From NCBI GenBank assembly GCA_032718475.1, contig JAUCBJ010006166.1, forward strand, positions 1 through 23,532: 23,532 nt of DNA, in the 5' to 3' direction. The notes under the pieces were generated by a model, which saw only the letters and a list, made by a program, of their open reading frames with translations, had not been told where the DNA came from and searched no databases. The DNA is from Nemertoderma westbladi (taxonomy: Eukaryota > Xenacoelomorpha > Nemertodermatida > Nemertodermatidae). The position numbers and the translations under genes are program-made. Shown here piece after piece: positions 1 through 13,027 of the stretch (positions within the stretch are counted from its first letter, which is position 1; every line of letters starts with the position of its first letter).

Positions 1-1638
1 ACACCGCGACAAAGGAGTTAGGGTCACGTGAAACACGTCCTATAAAATAAAGAAAGTCACGTGCAACAGTAGCAACACACACCGAGACAAAGGAGTTAGG
101 GTCACGTGAAACACGTCGTATAAAATAAAGAAAGTCAAGAGCATCAGTAGCAACACACACCGCGACAAAGGAGTTAGGGTCACGTGATACACGTCCTATA
201 AAATAAATAAAGTCACGTGCAACAGTAGCAACACACACCGAGACAAAGGAGTTAGGGTCACGTGAAACACGTCGTATAAAATAAAGAAAGTCACGTGCAA
301 CAGTAGCAACACACACCGAGACAAAGGAGTTAGGGTCACGTGAAACACGTCGTATAAAATAAAGAAAGTCACGTGCAACAGTAGCAACACACACCGAGAC
401 AAAGGAGTTAGGGTCACGTGAAACACGTCGTATAAAATAAAGAAAGTCACGTGCAACAGTAGCAACACACACCGAGACAAAGGAGTTAGGGTCACGTGAA
501 ACACGTCGTATAAAATAAAGAAAGTCACGTGCAACAGTAGCAACACACACCGCGACAAAGGAGTTAGGGTCACGTGAAACACGTCCTATAAAATAAAGAA
601 AGTCACGTGCAACAGTAGCAACACACACCGAGACAAAGGAGTTAGGGTCACGTGAAACACGTCGTATAAAATAAAGAAAGTCACGTGCAACAGTAGCAAC
701 ACACACCGCGACAAAGGAGTTAGGGTCACGTGAAACACGTCCTATAAAATAAAGAAAGTCACGTGCAACAGTAGCAACACACACCGAGACAAAGGAGTTA
801 GGGTCACGTGAAACACGTCGTATAAAATAAAGAAAGTCACGTGCAACAGTAGCAACACACACCGAGACAAAGGAGTTAGGGTCACGTGAAACACGTCGTA
901 TAAAATAAAGAAAGTCACGTGCAACAGTAGCAACACACACCGAGACAAAGGAGTTAGGGTCACGTGAAACACGTCCTATAAAATAAAGAAAGTCACGTGC
1001 AACAGTAGCAACACACACCGAGACAAAGGAGTTAGGGTCACGTGAAACACGTCGTATAAAATAAAGAAAGTCACGTGCAACAGTAGCAACACACACCGCG
1101 ACAAAGGAGTTAGGGTCACGTGAAACACGTCCTATAAAATAAAGAAAGTCACGTGCAACAGTAGCAACACACACCGCGACAAAGGAGTTAGGGTCACGTG
1201 AAACACGTCCTATAAAATAAAGAAAGTCACGTGCAACAGTAGCAACACACACCGCGACAAAGGAGTTAGGGTCACGTGAAACACGTCCTATAAAATAAAG
1301 AAAGTCAAGAGCATCAGTAGCAACACACACCGCGACAAAGGAGTTAGGGTCACGTGATACACGTCCTATAAAATAAATAAAGTCACGTGCAACAGTAGCA
1401 ACACACACCGAGACAAAGGAGTTAGGGTCACGTGAAACACGTCCTATAAAATAAAGAAAGTCACGTGCAACAGTAGCAACACACACCGCGACAAAGGAGT
1501 TAGGGTCACGTGAAACACGTCCTATAAAATAAAGAAAGTCACGTGCAACAGTAGCAACACACACCGCGACAAAGGAGTTAGGGTCACGTGAAACACGTCC
1601 TATAAAATAAATAAAGTCACGTGCAACAGTAGCAACAC

Positions 1639-2262
1639 ACACCGAGACAAAGGAGTTAGGGTCACGTGAAACACGTCCTATAAAATAAATAAAGTCACGT
1701 GCAACAGTAGCAACACACACCGAGACAAAGGAGTTAGGGTCACGTGAAACACGTCCTATAAAATAAATAAAGTCACGTGCAACAGTAGCAACACACACCG
1801 AGACAAAGGAGTTAGGGTCACGTGAAACACGTCCTATAAAATAAATAAAGTCACGTGCAACAGTAGCAACACACACCGCGACAAAGGAGTTAGGGTCACG
1901 TGATACACGTCCTATAAAATAAATAAAGTCACGTGCAACAGTAGCAACACACACCGAGACAAAGGAGTTAGGGTCACGTGAAACACGTCCTATAAAATAA
2001 ATAAAGTCACGTGCAACAGTAGCAACACACACCGAGACAAAGGAGTTAGGGTCACGTGAAACACGTCCTATAAAATAAATAAAGTCACGTGCAACAGTAG
2101 CAACACACACCGAGACAAAGGAGTTAGGGTCACGTGAAACACGTCCTATAAAATAAATAAAGTCACGTGCAACAGTAGCAACACACACCGCGACAAAGGA
2201 GTTAGGGTCACGTGATACACGTCCTATAAAATAAATAAAGTCACGTGCAACAGTAGCAACAC
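1639..2262. repeat. Four-unit higher-order repeat, two copies
   Basis: Units 22-25 and 26-29 have the same order of variants: three units with 7A and 52T, then one with 7C, 32T and 52T. This makes two 312-bp blocks, at 1639-1950 and 1951-2262. The next three units (30-32) begin the same pattern and then depart from it. It is a local segmental duplication inside the satellite. Confidence 0.8.
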
Positions 2263-5200
2263 ACACCGAGACAAAGGAGTTAGGGTCACGTGAAACACGT
2301 CCTATAAAATAAATAAAGTCACGTGCAACAGTAGCAACACACACCGAGACAAAGGAGTTAGGGTCACGTGAAACACGTCCTATAAAATAAATAAAGTCAC
2401 GTGCAACAGTAGCAACACACACCGCGACAAAGGAGTTAGGGTCACGTGATACACGTCCTATAAAATAAAGAAAGTCAAGAGCATCAGTAGCAACACACAC
2501 CGAGACAAAGGAGTTAGGGTCACGTGATACACGTCCTATAAAATAAATAAAGTCACGTGCAACAGTAGCAACACACACCGAGACAAAGGAGTTAGGGTCA
2601 CGTGATACACGTCCTATAAAATAAATAAAGTCACGTGCAACAGTAGCAACACACACCGCGACAAAGGAGTTAGGGTCACGTGAAACACGTCCTATAAAAT
2701 AAATAAAGTCACGTGCAACAGTAGCAACACACACCGCGACAAAGGAGTTAGGGTCACGTGATACACGTCCTATAAAATAAATAAAGTCACGTGCAACAGT
2801 AGCAACACACACCGCGACAAAGGAGTTAGGGTCACGTGAAACACGTCCTATAAAATAAAGAAAGTCAAGAGCATCAGTAGCAACACACACCGAGACAAAG
2901 GAGTTAGGGTCACGTGATACACGTCCTATAAAATAAATAAAGTCACGTGCAACAGTAGCAACACACACCGCGACAAAGGAGTTAGGGTCACGTGAAACAC
3001 GTCCTATAAAATAAAGAAAGTCACGTGCAACAGTAGCAACACACACCGAGACAAAGGAGTTAGGGTCACGTGAAACACGTCCTATAAAATAAAGAAAGTC
3101 ACGTGCAACAGTAGCAACACACACCGCGACAAAGGAGTTAGGGTCACGTGAAACACGTCCTATAAAATAAAGAAAGTCACGTGCAACAGTAGCAACACAC
3201 ACCGCGACAAAGGAGTTAGGGTCACGTGAAACACGTCCTATAAAATAAAGAAAGTCACGTGCAACAGTAGCAACACACACCGCGACAAAGGAGTTAGGGT
3301 CACGTGAAACACGTCCTATAAAATAAAGAAAGTCACGTGCAACAGTAGCAACACACACCGCGACAAAGGAGTTAGGGTCACGTGAAACACGTCCTATAAA
3401 ATAAAGAAAGTCAAGAGCATCAGTAGCAACACACACCGAGACAAAGGAGTTAGGGTCACGTGATACACGTCCTATAAAATAAAGAAAGTCAAGAGCATCA
3501 GTAGCAACACACACCGAGACAAAGGAGTTAGGGTCACGTGATACACGTCCTATAAAATAAAGAAAGTCAAGAGCATCAGTAGCAACACACACCGAGACAA
3601 AGGAGTTAGGGTCACGTGATACACGTCCTATAAAATAAATAAAGTCACGTGCAACAGTAGCAACACACACCGCGACAAAGGAGTTAGGGTCACGTGAAAC
3701 ACGTCCTATAAAATAAAGAAAGTCACGTGCAACAGTAGCAACACACACCGCGACAAAGGAGTTAGGGTCACGTGAAACACGTCCTATAAAATAAAGAAAG
3801 TCACGTGCAACAGTAGCAACACACACCGCGACAAAGGAGTTAGGGTCACGTGAAACACGTCCTATAAAATAAATAAAGTCACGTGCAACAGTAGCAACAC
3901 ACACCGCGACAAAGGAGTTAGGGTCACGTGAAACACGTCCTATAAAATAAAGAAAGTCACGTGCAACAGTAGCAACACACACCGCGACAAAGGAGTTAGG
4001 GTCACGTGAAACACGTCCTATAAAATAAAGAAAGTCACGTGCAACAGTAGCAACACACACCGCGACAAAGGAGTTAGGGTCACGTGAAACACGTCCTATA
4101 AAATAAAGAAAGTCACGTGCAACAGTAGCAACACACACCGCGACAAAGGAGTTAGGGTCACGTGAAACACGTCCTATAAAATAAAGAAAGTCACGTGCAA
4201 CAGTAGCAACACACACCGCGACAAAGGAGTTAGGGTCACGTGAAACACGTCCTATAAAATAAAGAAAGTCACGTGCAACAGTAGCAACACACACCGCGAC
4301 AAAGGAGTTAGGGTCACGTGAAACACGTCCTATAAAATAAAGAAAGTCACGTGCAACAGTAGCAACACACACCGCGACAAAGGAGTTAGGGTCACGTGAA
4401 ACACGTCCTATAAAATAAAGAAAGTCACGTGCAACAGTAGCAACACACACCGCGACAAAGGAGTTAGGGTCACGTGAAACACGTCCTATAAAATAAATAA
4501 AGTCACGTGCAACAGTAGCAACACACACCGAGACAAAGGAGTTAGGGTCACGTGATACACGTCCTATAAAATAAATAAAGTCACGTGCAACAGTAGCAAC
4601 ACACACCGCGACAAAGGAGTTAGGGTCACGTGAAACACGTCCTATAAAATAAATAAAGTCACGTGCAACAGTAGCAACACACACCGCGACAAAGGAGTTA
4701 GGGTCACGTGATACACGTCCTATAAAATAAATAAAGTCACGTGCAACAGTAGCAACACACACCGCGACAAAGGAGTTAGGGTCACGTGAAACACGTCCTA
4801 TAAAATAAAGAAAGTCAAGAGCAACAGTAGCAACACACACCGAGACAAAGGAGTTAGGGTCACGTGAAACACGTCCTATAAAATAAAGAAAGTCAAGAGC
4901 ATCAGTAGCAACACACACCGAGACAAAGGAGTTAGGGTCACGTGATACACGTCCTATAAAATAAAGAAAGTCAAGAGCATCAGTAGCAACACACACCGCG
5001 ACAAAGGAGTTAGGGTCACGTGATACACGTCCTATAAAATAAATAAAGTCACGTGCAACAGTAGCAACACACACCGCGACAAAGGAGTTAGGGTCACGTG
5101 ATACACGTCCTATAAAATAAATAAAGTCACGTGCAACAGTAGCAACACACACCGCGACAAAGGAGTTAGGGTCACGTGATACACGTCCTATAAAATAAAT

Positions 5201-6162
5201 AAAGTCACGTGCAACAGTAGCAACACACACCGCGACAAAGGAGTTAGGGTCACGTGATACACGTCCTATAAAATAAATAAAGTCACGTGCAACAGTAGCA
5301 ACACACACCGCGACAAAGGAGTTAGGGTCACGTGAAACACGTCCTATAAAATAAATAAAGTCACGTGCAACAGTAGCAACACACACCGCGACAAAGGAGT
5401 TAGGGTCACGTGAAACACGTCCTATAAAATAAAGAAAGTCAAGAGCAACAGTAGCAACACACACCGAGACAAAGGAGTTAGGGTCACGTGAAACACGTCC
5501 TATAAAATAAAGAAAGTCAAGAGCATCAGTAGCAACACACACCGAGACAAAGGAGTTAGGGTCACGTGATACACGTCCTATAAAATAAATAAAGTCACGT
5601 GCAACAGTAGCAACACACACCGCGACAAAGGAGTTAGGGTCACGTGATACACGTCCTATAAAATAAATAAAGTCACGTGCAACAGTAGCAACACACACCG
5701 CGACAAAGGAGTTAGGGTCACGTGAAACACGTCCTATAAAATAAATAAAGTCACGTGCAACAGTAGCAACACACACCGCGACAAAGGAGTTAGGGTCACG
5801 TGAAACACGTCCTATAAAATAAAGAAAGTCAAGAGCAACAGTAGCAACACACACCGAGACAAAGGAGTTAGGGTCACGTGAAACACGTCCTATAAAATAA
5901 AGAAAGTCACGAGCAACAGTAGCAACACACACCGAGACAAAGGAGTTAGGGTCACGTGATACACGTCCTATAAAATAAAGAAAGTCACGTGCAACAGTAG
6001 CAACACACACCGAGACAAAGGAGTTAGGGTCACGTGAAACACGTCCTATAAAATAAATAAAGTCACGTGCAACAGTAGCAACACACACCGAGACAAAGGA
6101 GTTAGGGTCACGTGATACACGTCCTATAAAATAAAGAAAGTCAAGAGCATCAGTAGCAACAC

Positions 6163-8112
6163 ACACCGAGACAAAGGAGTTAGGGTCACGTGATACACGT
6201 CCTATAAAATAAATAAAGTCACGTGCAACAGTAGCAACACACACCGCGACAAAGGAGTTAGGGTCACGTGAAACACGTCCTATAAAATAAAGAAAGTCAC
6301 GTGCAACAGTAGCAACACACACCGCGACAAAGGAGTTAGGGTCACGTGAAACACGTCCTATAAAATAAATAAAGTCACGTGCAACAGTAGCAACACACAC
6401 CGCGACAAAGGAGTTAGGGTCACGTGATACACGTCCTATAAAATAAATAAAGTCACGTGCAACAGTAGCAACACACACCGCGACAAAGGAGTTAGGGTCA
6501 CGTGATACACGTCCTATAAAATAAAGAAAGTCACGTGCAACAGTAGCAACACACACCGAGACAAAGGAGTTAGGGTCACGTGAAACACGTCCTATAAAAT
6601 AAAGAAAGTCACGTGCAACAGTAGCAACACACACCGAGACAAAGGAGTTAGGGTCACGTGAAACACGTCCTATAAAATAAAGAAAGTCAAGAGCAACAGT
6701 AGCAACACACACCGAGACAAAGGAGTTAGGGTCACGTGAAACACGTCCTATAAAATAAAGAAAGTCAAGAGCATCAGTAGCAACACACACCGAGACAAAG
6801 GAGTTAGGGTCACGTGATACACGTCCTATAAAATAAATAAAGTCACGTGCAACAGTAGCAACACACACCGCGACAAAGGAGTTAGGGTCACGTGAAACAC
6901 GTCCTATAAAATAAAGAAAGTCACGTGCAACAGTAGCAACACACACCGCGACAAAGGAGTTAGGGTCACGTGAAACACGTCCTATAAAATAAATAAAGTC
7001 ACGTGCAACAGTAGCAACACACACCGCGACAAAGGAGTTAGGGTCACGTGATACACGTCCTATAAAATAAATAAAGTCACGTGCAACAGTAGCAACACAC
7101 ACCGCGACAAAGGAGTTAGGGTCACGTGAAACACGTCCTATAAAATAAATAAAGTCACGTGCAACAGTAGCAACACACACCGCGACAAAGGAGTTAGGGT
7201 CACGTGAAACACGTCCTATAAAATAAAGAAAGTCAAGAGCAACAGTAGCAACACACACCGAGACAAAGGAGTTAGGGTCACGTGAAACACGTCCTATAAA
7301 ATAAAGAAAGTCAAGAGCATCAGTAGCAACACACACCGAGACAAAGGAGTTAGGGTCACGTGATACACGTCCTATAAAATAAATAAAGTCACGTGCAACA
7401 GTAGCAACACACACCGCGACAAAGGAGTTAGGGTCACGTGAAACACGTCCTATAAAATAAAGAAAGTCACGTGCAACAGTAGCAACACACACCGCGACAA
7501 AGGAGTTAGGGTCACGTGAAACACGTCCTATAAAATAAATAAAGTCACGTGCAACAGTAGCAACACACACCGCGACAAAGGAGTTAGGGTCACGTGATAC
7601 ACGTCCTATAAAATAAATAAAGTCACGTGCAACAGTAGCAACACACACCGCGACAAAGGAGTTAGGGTCACGTGATACACGTCCTATAAAATAAAGAAAG
7701 TCACGTGCAACAGTAGCAACACACACCGAGACAAAGGAGTTAGGGTCACGTGAAACACGTCCTATAAAATAAAGAAAGTCACGTGCAACAGTAGCAACAC
7801 ACACCGAGACAAAGGAGTTAGGGTCACGTGAAACACGTCCTATAAAATAAAGAAAGTCAAGAGCAACAGTAGCAACACACACCGAGACAAAGGAGTTAGG
7901 GTCACGTGAAACACGTCCTATAAAATAAAGAAAGTCAAGAGCATCAGTAGCAACACACACCGAGACAAAGGAGTTAGGGTCACGTGATACACGTCCTATA
8001 AAATAAATAAAGTCACGTGCAACAGTAGCAACACACACCGCGACAAAGGAGTTAGGGTCACGTGAAACACGTCCTATAAAATAAAGAAAGTCACGTGCAA
8101 CAGTAGCAACAC
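6163..8112. repeat. Higher-order repeat of 8/7/8 units with identical 780-bp blocks
   Basis: Units 80-89 (6163-6942) match units 95-104 (7333-8112) at all seven variant sites, a 780-bp duplication with a 15-unit (1170-bp) offset. The intervening block (units 88-94) is a seven-unit version of the same order: it starts ATACAC-plus-52T, then C, C-52T, C-32T-52T, and ends with two AAGAG units. Similar five-unit runs occur just upstream in units 68-75. The pattern points to repeated unequal exchange of 7-8-unit segments. Confidence 0.8.
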
Positions 8113-10686
8113 ACACCGCGACAAAGGAGTTAGGGTCACGTGAAACACGTCCTATAAAATAAAGAAAGTCACGTGCAACAGTAGCAACACACACCGCGAC
8201 AAAGGAGTTAGGGTCACGTGAAACACGTCGTATAAAATAAAGAAAGTCACGTGCAACAGTAGCAACACACACCGCGACAAAGGAGTTAGGGTCACGTGAA
8301 ACACGTCCTATAAAATAAAGAAAGTCACGTGCAACAGTAGCAACACACACCGCGACAAAGGAGTTAGGGTCACGTGAAACACGTCCTATAAAATAAAGAA
8401 AGTCAAGAGCATCAGTAGCAACACACACCGCGACAAAGGAGTTAGGGTCACGTGAAACACGTCCTATAAAATAAAGAAAGTCACGTGCAACAGTAGCAAC
8501 ACACACCGCGACAAAGGAGTTAGGGTCACGTGAAACACGTCCTATAAAATAAAGAAAGTCACGTGCAACAGTAGCAACACACACCGCGACAAAGGAGTTA
8601 GGGTCACGTGAAACACGTCCTATAAAATAAAGAAAGTCACGTGCAACAGTAGCAACACACACCGCGACAAAGGAGTTAGGGTCACGTGAAACACGTCCTA
8701 TAAAATAAAGAAAGTCACGTGCAACAGTAGCAACACACACCGCGACAAAGGAGTTAGGGTCACGTGAAACACGTCCTATAAAATAAAGAAAGTCACGTGC
8801 AACAGTAGCAACACACACCGCGACAAAGGAGTTAGGGTCACGTGAAACACGTCGTATAAAATAAAGAAAGTCACGTGCAACAGTAGCAACACACACCGCG
8901 ACAAAGGAGTTAGGGTCACGTGAAACACGTCCTATAAAATAAAGAAAGTCACGTGCAACAGTAGCAACACACACCGCGACAAAGGAGTTAGGGTCACGTG
9001 AAACACGTCCTATAAAATAAAGAAAGTCACGTGCAACAGTAGCAACACACACCGCGACAAAGGAGTTAGGGTCACGTGAAACACGTCCTATAAAATAAAG
9101 AAAGTCACGTGCAACAGTAGCAACACACACCGCGACAAAGGAGTTAGGGTCACGTGAAACACGTCCTATAAAATAAAGAAAGTCACGTGCAACAGTAGCA
9201 ACACACACCGCGACAAAGGAGTTAGGGTCACGTGAAACACGTCCTATAAAATAAAGAAAGTCACGTGCAACAGTAGCAACACACACCGCGACAAAGGAGT
9301 TAGGGTCACGTGAAACACGTCCTATAAAATAAAGAAAGTCACGTGCAACAGTAGCAACACACACCGCGACAAAGGAGTTAGGGTCACGTGAAACACGTCC
9401 TATAAAATAAAGAAAGTCACGAGCAACAGTAGCAACACACACCGCGACAAAGGAGTTAGGGTCACGTGAAACACGTCCTATAAAATAAAGAAAGTCACGT
9501 GCAACAGTAGCAACACACACCGCGACAAAGGAGTTAGGGTCACGTGAAACACGTCCTATAAAATAAAGAAAGTCACGTGCAACAGTAGCAACACACACCG
9601 CGACAAAGGAGTTAGGGTCACGTGAAACACGTCCTATAAAATAAAGAAAGTCACGTGCAACAGTAGCAACACACACCGCGACAAAGGAGTTAGGGTCACG
9701 TGAAACACGTCCTATAAAATAAAGAAAGTCACGTGCAACAGTAGCAACACACACCGCGACAAAGGAGTTAGGGTCACGTGAAACACGTCCTATAAAATAA
9801 AGAAAGTCACGTGCAACAGTAGCAACACACACCGCGACAAAGGAGTTAGGGTCACGTGAAACACGTCCTATAAAATAAAGAAAGTCACGTGCAACAGTAG
9901 CAACACACACCGCGACAAAGGAGTTAGGGTCACGTGAAACACGTCCTATAAAATAAAGAAAGTCACGTGCAACAGTAGCAACACACACCGCGACAAAGGA
10001 GTTAGGGTCACGTGAAACACGTCCTATAAAATAAAGAAAGTCAAGAGCATCAGTAGCAACACACACCGCGACAAAGGAGTTAGGGTCACGTGAAACACGT
10101 CCTATAAAATAAAGAAAGTCACGTGCAACAGTAGCAACACACACCGCGACAAAGGAGTTAGGGTCACGTGAAACACGTCCTATAAAATAAAGAAAGTCAC
10201 GTGCAACAGTAGCAACACACACCGCGACAAAGGAGTTAGGGTCACGTGAAACACGTCCTATAAAATAAAGAAAGTCACGTGCAACAGTAGCAACACACAC
10301 CGCGACAAAGGAGTTAGGGTCACGTGAAACACGTCCTATAAAATAAAGAAAGTCACGTGCAACAGTAGCAACACACACCGCGACAAAGGAGTTAGGGTCA
10401 CGTGAAACACGTCCTATAAAATAAAGAAAGTCACGTGCAACAGTAGCAACACACACCGCGACAAAGGAGTTAGGGTCACGTGAAACACGTCGTATAAAAT
10501 AAAGAAAGTCACGTGCAACAGTAGCAACACACACCGCGACAAAGGAGTTAGGGTCACGTGAAACACGTCCTATAAAATAAAGAAAGTCACGTGCAACAGT
10601 AGCAACACACACCGCGACAAAGGAGTTAGGGTCACGTGAAACACGTCCTATAAAATAAAGAAAGTCAAGAGCATCAGTAGCAACAC
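8035..10686. repeat. Homogenised core of the satellite array
   Basis: In units 104-137, about 27 of 34 units are the plain consensus (7C, 32A, 40C, 52G, intact second E-box). The exceptions are scattered single variants: 40G in units 106, 114 and 135; AAGAGCATC in 108, 129 and 137; CACGAG in 121. The 52T and 32T variants, common in units 18-103, are absent here. This is the most uniform stretch of the window and suggests recent local expansion of one unit type. Confidence 0.8.
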
Positions 10687-11232
10687 ACACCGAGACAAAG
10701 GAGTTAGGGTCACGTGAAACACGTCCTATAAAATAAAGAAAGTCAAGAGCATCAGTAGCAACACACACCGCGACAAAGGAGTTAGGGTCACGTGAAACAC
10801 GTCCTATAAAATAAAGAAAGTCACGTGCAACAGTAGCAACACACACCGCGACAAAGGAGTTAGGGTCACGTGAAACACGTCCTATAAAATAAAGAAAGTC
10901 ACGTGCAACAGTAGCAACACACACCGCGACAAAGGAGTTAGGGTCACGTGAAACACGTCCTATAAAATAAAGAAAGTCACGTGCAACAGTAGCAACACAC
11001 ACCGCGACAAAGGAGTTAGGGTCACGTGAAACACGTCCTATAAAATAAAGAAAGTCACGTGCAACAGTAGCAACACACACCGCGACAAAGGAGTTAGGGT
11101 CACGTGAAACACGTCCTATAAAATAAAGAAAGTCACGTGCAACAGTAGCAACACACACCGCGACAAAGGAGTTAGGGTCACGTGAAACACGTCCTATAAA
11201 ATAAAGAAAGTCACGTGCAACAGTAGCAACAC

Positions 11233-11311
11233 ACACCGCGACAAAGGAGTTAGGGTCACGTGAAACACGTCCGTATAAAATAAAGAAAGTCACGTGCAAC
11301 AGTAGCAACAC
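11233..11311. repeat. Unit 145: the only indel-bearing (79-bp) unit
   Basis: This unit reads ACGTCCGTATAAAA where all others read ACGTCCTATAAAA or ACGTCGTATAAAA, so it carries one extra base around 11271-11273. It looks like both alleles of variant position 40 (C and G) side by side. The next unit (146) carries the G allele. The extra base shifts the phase of the rest of the array by one and ends the long minus-strand open frame just to its left. It could be a genuine insertion, a crossover scar or an assembly/consensus error. Confidence 0.9.
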
Positions 11312-13027
11312 ACACCGCGACAAAGGAGTTAGGGTCACGTGAAACACGTCGTATAAAATAAAGAAAGTCACGTGCAACAGTAGCAACACACACCGAGACA
11401 AAGGAGTTAGGGTCACGTGAAACACGTCCTATAAAATAAAGAAAGTCAAGAGCAACAGTAGCAACACACACCGAGACAAAGGAGTTAGGGTCACGTGAAA
11501 CACGTCCTATAAAATAAAGAAAGTCACGTGCAACAGTAGCAACACACACCGCGACAAAGGAGTTAGGGTCACGTGAAACACGTCCTATAAAATAAAGAAA
11601 GTCACGTGCAACAGTAGCAACACACACCGAGACAAAGGAGTTAGGGTCACGTGAAACACGTCCTATAAAATAAAGAAAGTCACGTGCAACAGTAGCAACA
11701 CACACCGCGACAAAGGAGTTAGGGTCACGTGAAACACGTCCTATAAAATAAAGAAAGTCACGTGCAACAGTAGCAACACACACCGCGACAAAGGAGTTAG
11801 GGTCACGTGAAACACGTCCTATAAAATAAAGAAAGTCACGTGCAACAGTAGCAACACACACCGCGACAAAGGAGTTAGGGTCACGTGAAACACGTCCTAT
11901 AAAATAAAGAAAGTCAAGAGCAACAGTAGCAACACACACCGAGACAAAGGAGTTAGGGTCACGTGATACACGTCCTATAAAATAAATAAAGTCACGTGCA
12001 ACAGTAGCAACACACACCGCGACAAAGGAGTTAGGGTCACGTGAAACACGTCCTATAAAATAAAGAAAGTCACGTGCAACAGTAGCAACACACACCGCGA
12101 CAAAGGAGTTAGGGTCACGTGAAACACGTCCTATAAAATAAATAAAGTCACGTGCAACAGTAGCAACACACACCGCGACAAAGGAGTTAGGGTCACGTGA
12201 AACACGTCCTATAAAATAAAGAAAGTCACGTGCAACAGTAGCAACACACACCGCGACAAAGGAGTTAGGGTCACGTGAAACACGTCCTATAAAATAAAGA
12301 AAGTCACGTGCAACAGTAGCAACACACACCGCGACAAAGGAGTTAGGGTCACGTGAAACACGTCCTATAAAATAAAGAAAGTCACGTGCAACAGTAGCAA
12401 CACACACCGCGACAAAGGAGTTAGGGTCACGTGAAACACGTCCTATAAAATAAAGAAAGTCACGTGCAACAGTAGCAACACACACCGCGACAAAGGAGTT
12501 AGGGTCACGTGAAACACGTCCTATAAAATAAAGAAAGTCACGTGCAACAGTAGCAACACACACCGCGACAAAGGAGTTAGGGTCACGTGATACACGTCCT
12601 ATAAAATAAATAAAGTCACGTGCAACAGTAGCAACACACACCGAGACAAAGGAGTTAGGGTCACGTGAAACACGTCCTATAAAATAAAGAAAGTCAAGAG
12701 CATCAGTAGCAACACACACCGAGACAAAGGAGTTAGGGTCACGTGAAACACGTCCTATAAAATAAAGAAAGTCAAGAGCATCAGTAGCAACACACACCGA
12801 GACAAAGGAGTTAGGGTCACGTGAAACACGTCCTATAAAATAAAGAAAGTCACGTGCAACAGTAGCAACACACACCGCGACAAAGGAGTTAGGGTCACGT
12901 GAAACACGTCCTATAAAATAAAGAAAGTCACGTGCAACAGTAGCAACACACACCGCGACAAAGGAGTTAGGGTCACGTGAAACACGTCCTATAAAATAAA
13001 GAAAGTCACGTGCAACAGTAGCAACAC

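Noticed and set aside
196-972. Shorter minus-strand open frames (MFHVTLTPLSRC... repeats) here and near 15563 and 18137
   Set aside because: They appear only where consecutive units carry the 40G variant, which removes the lone TAG stop of that frame. They are shadows of the satellite.
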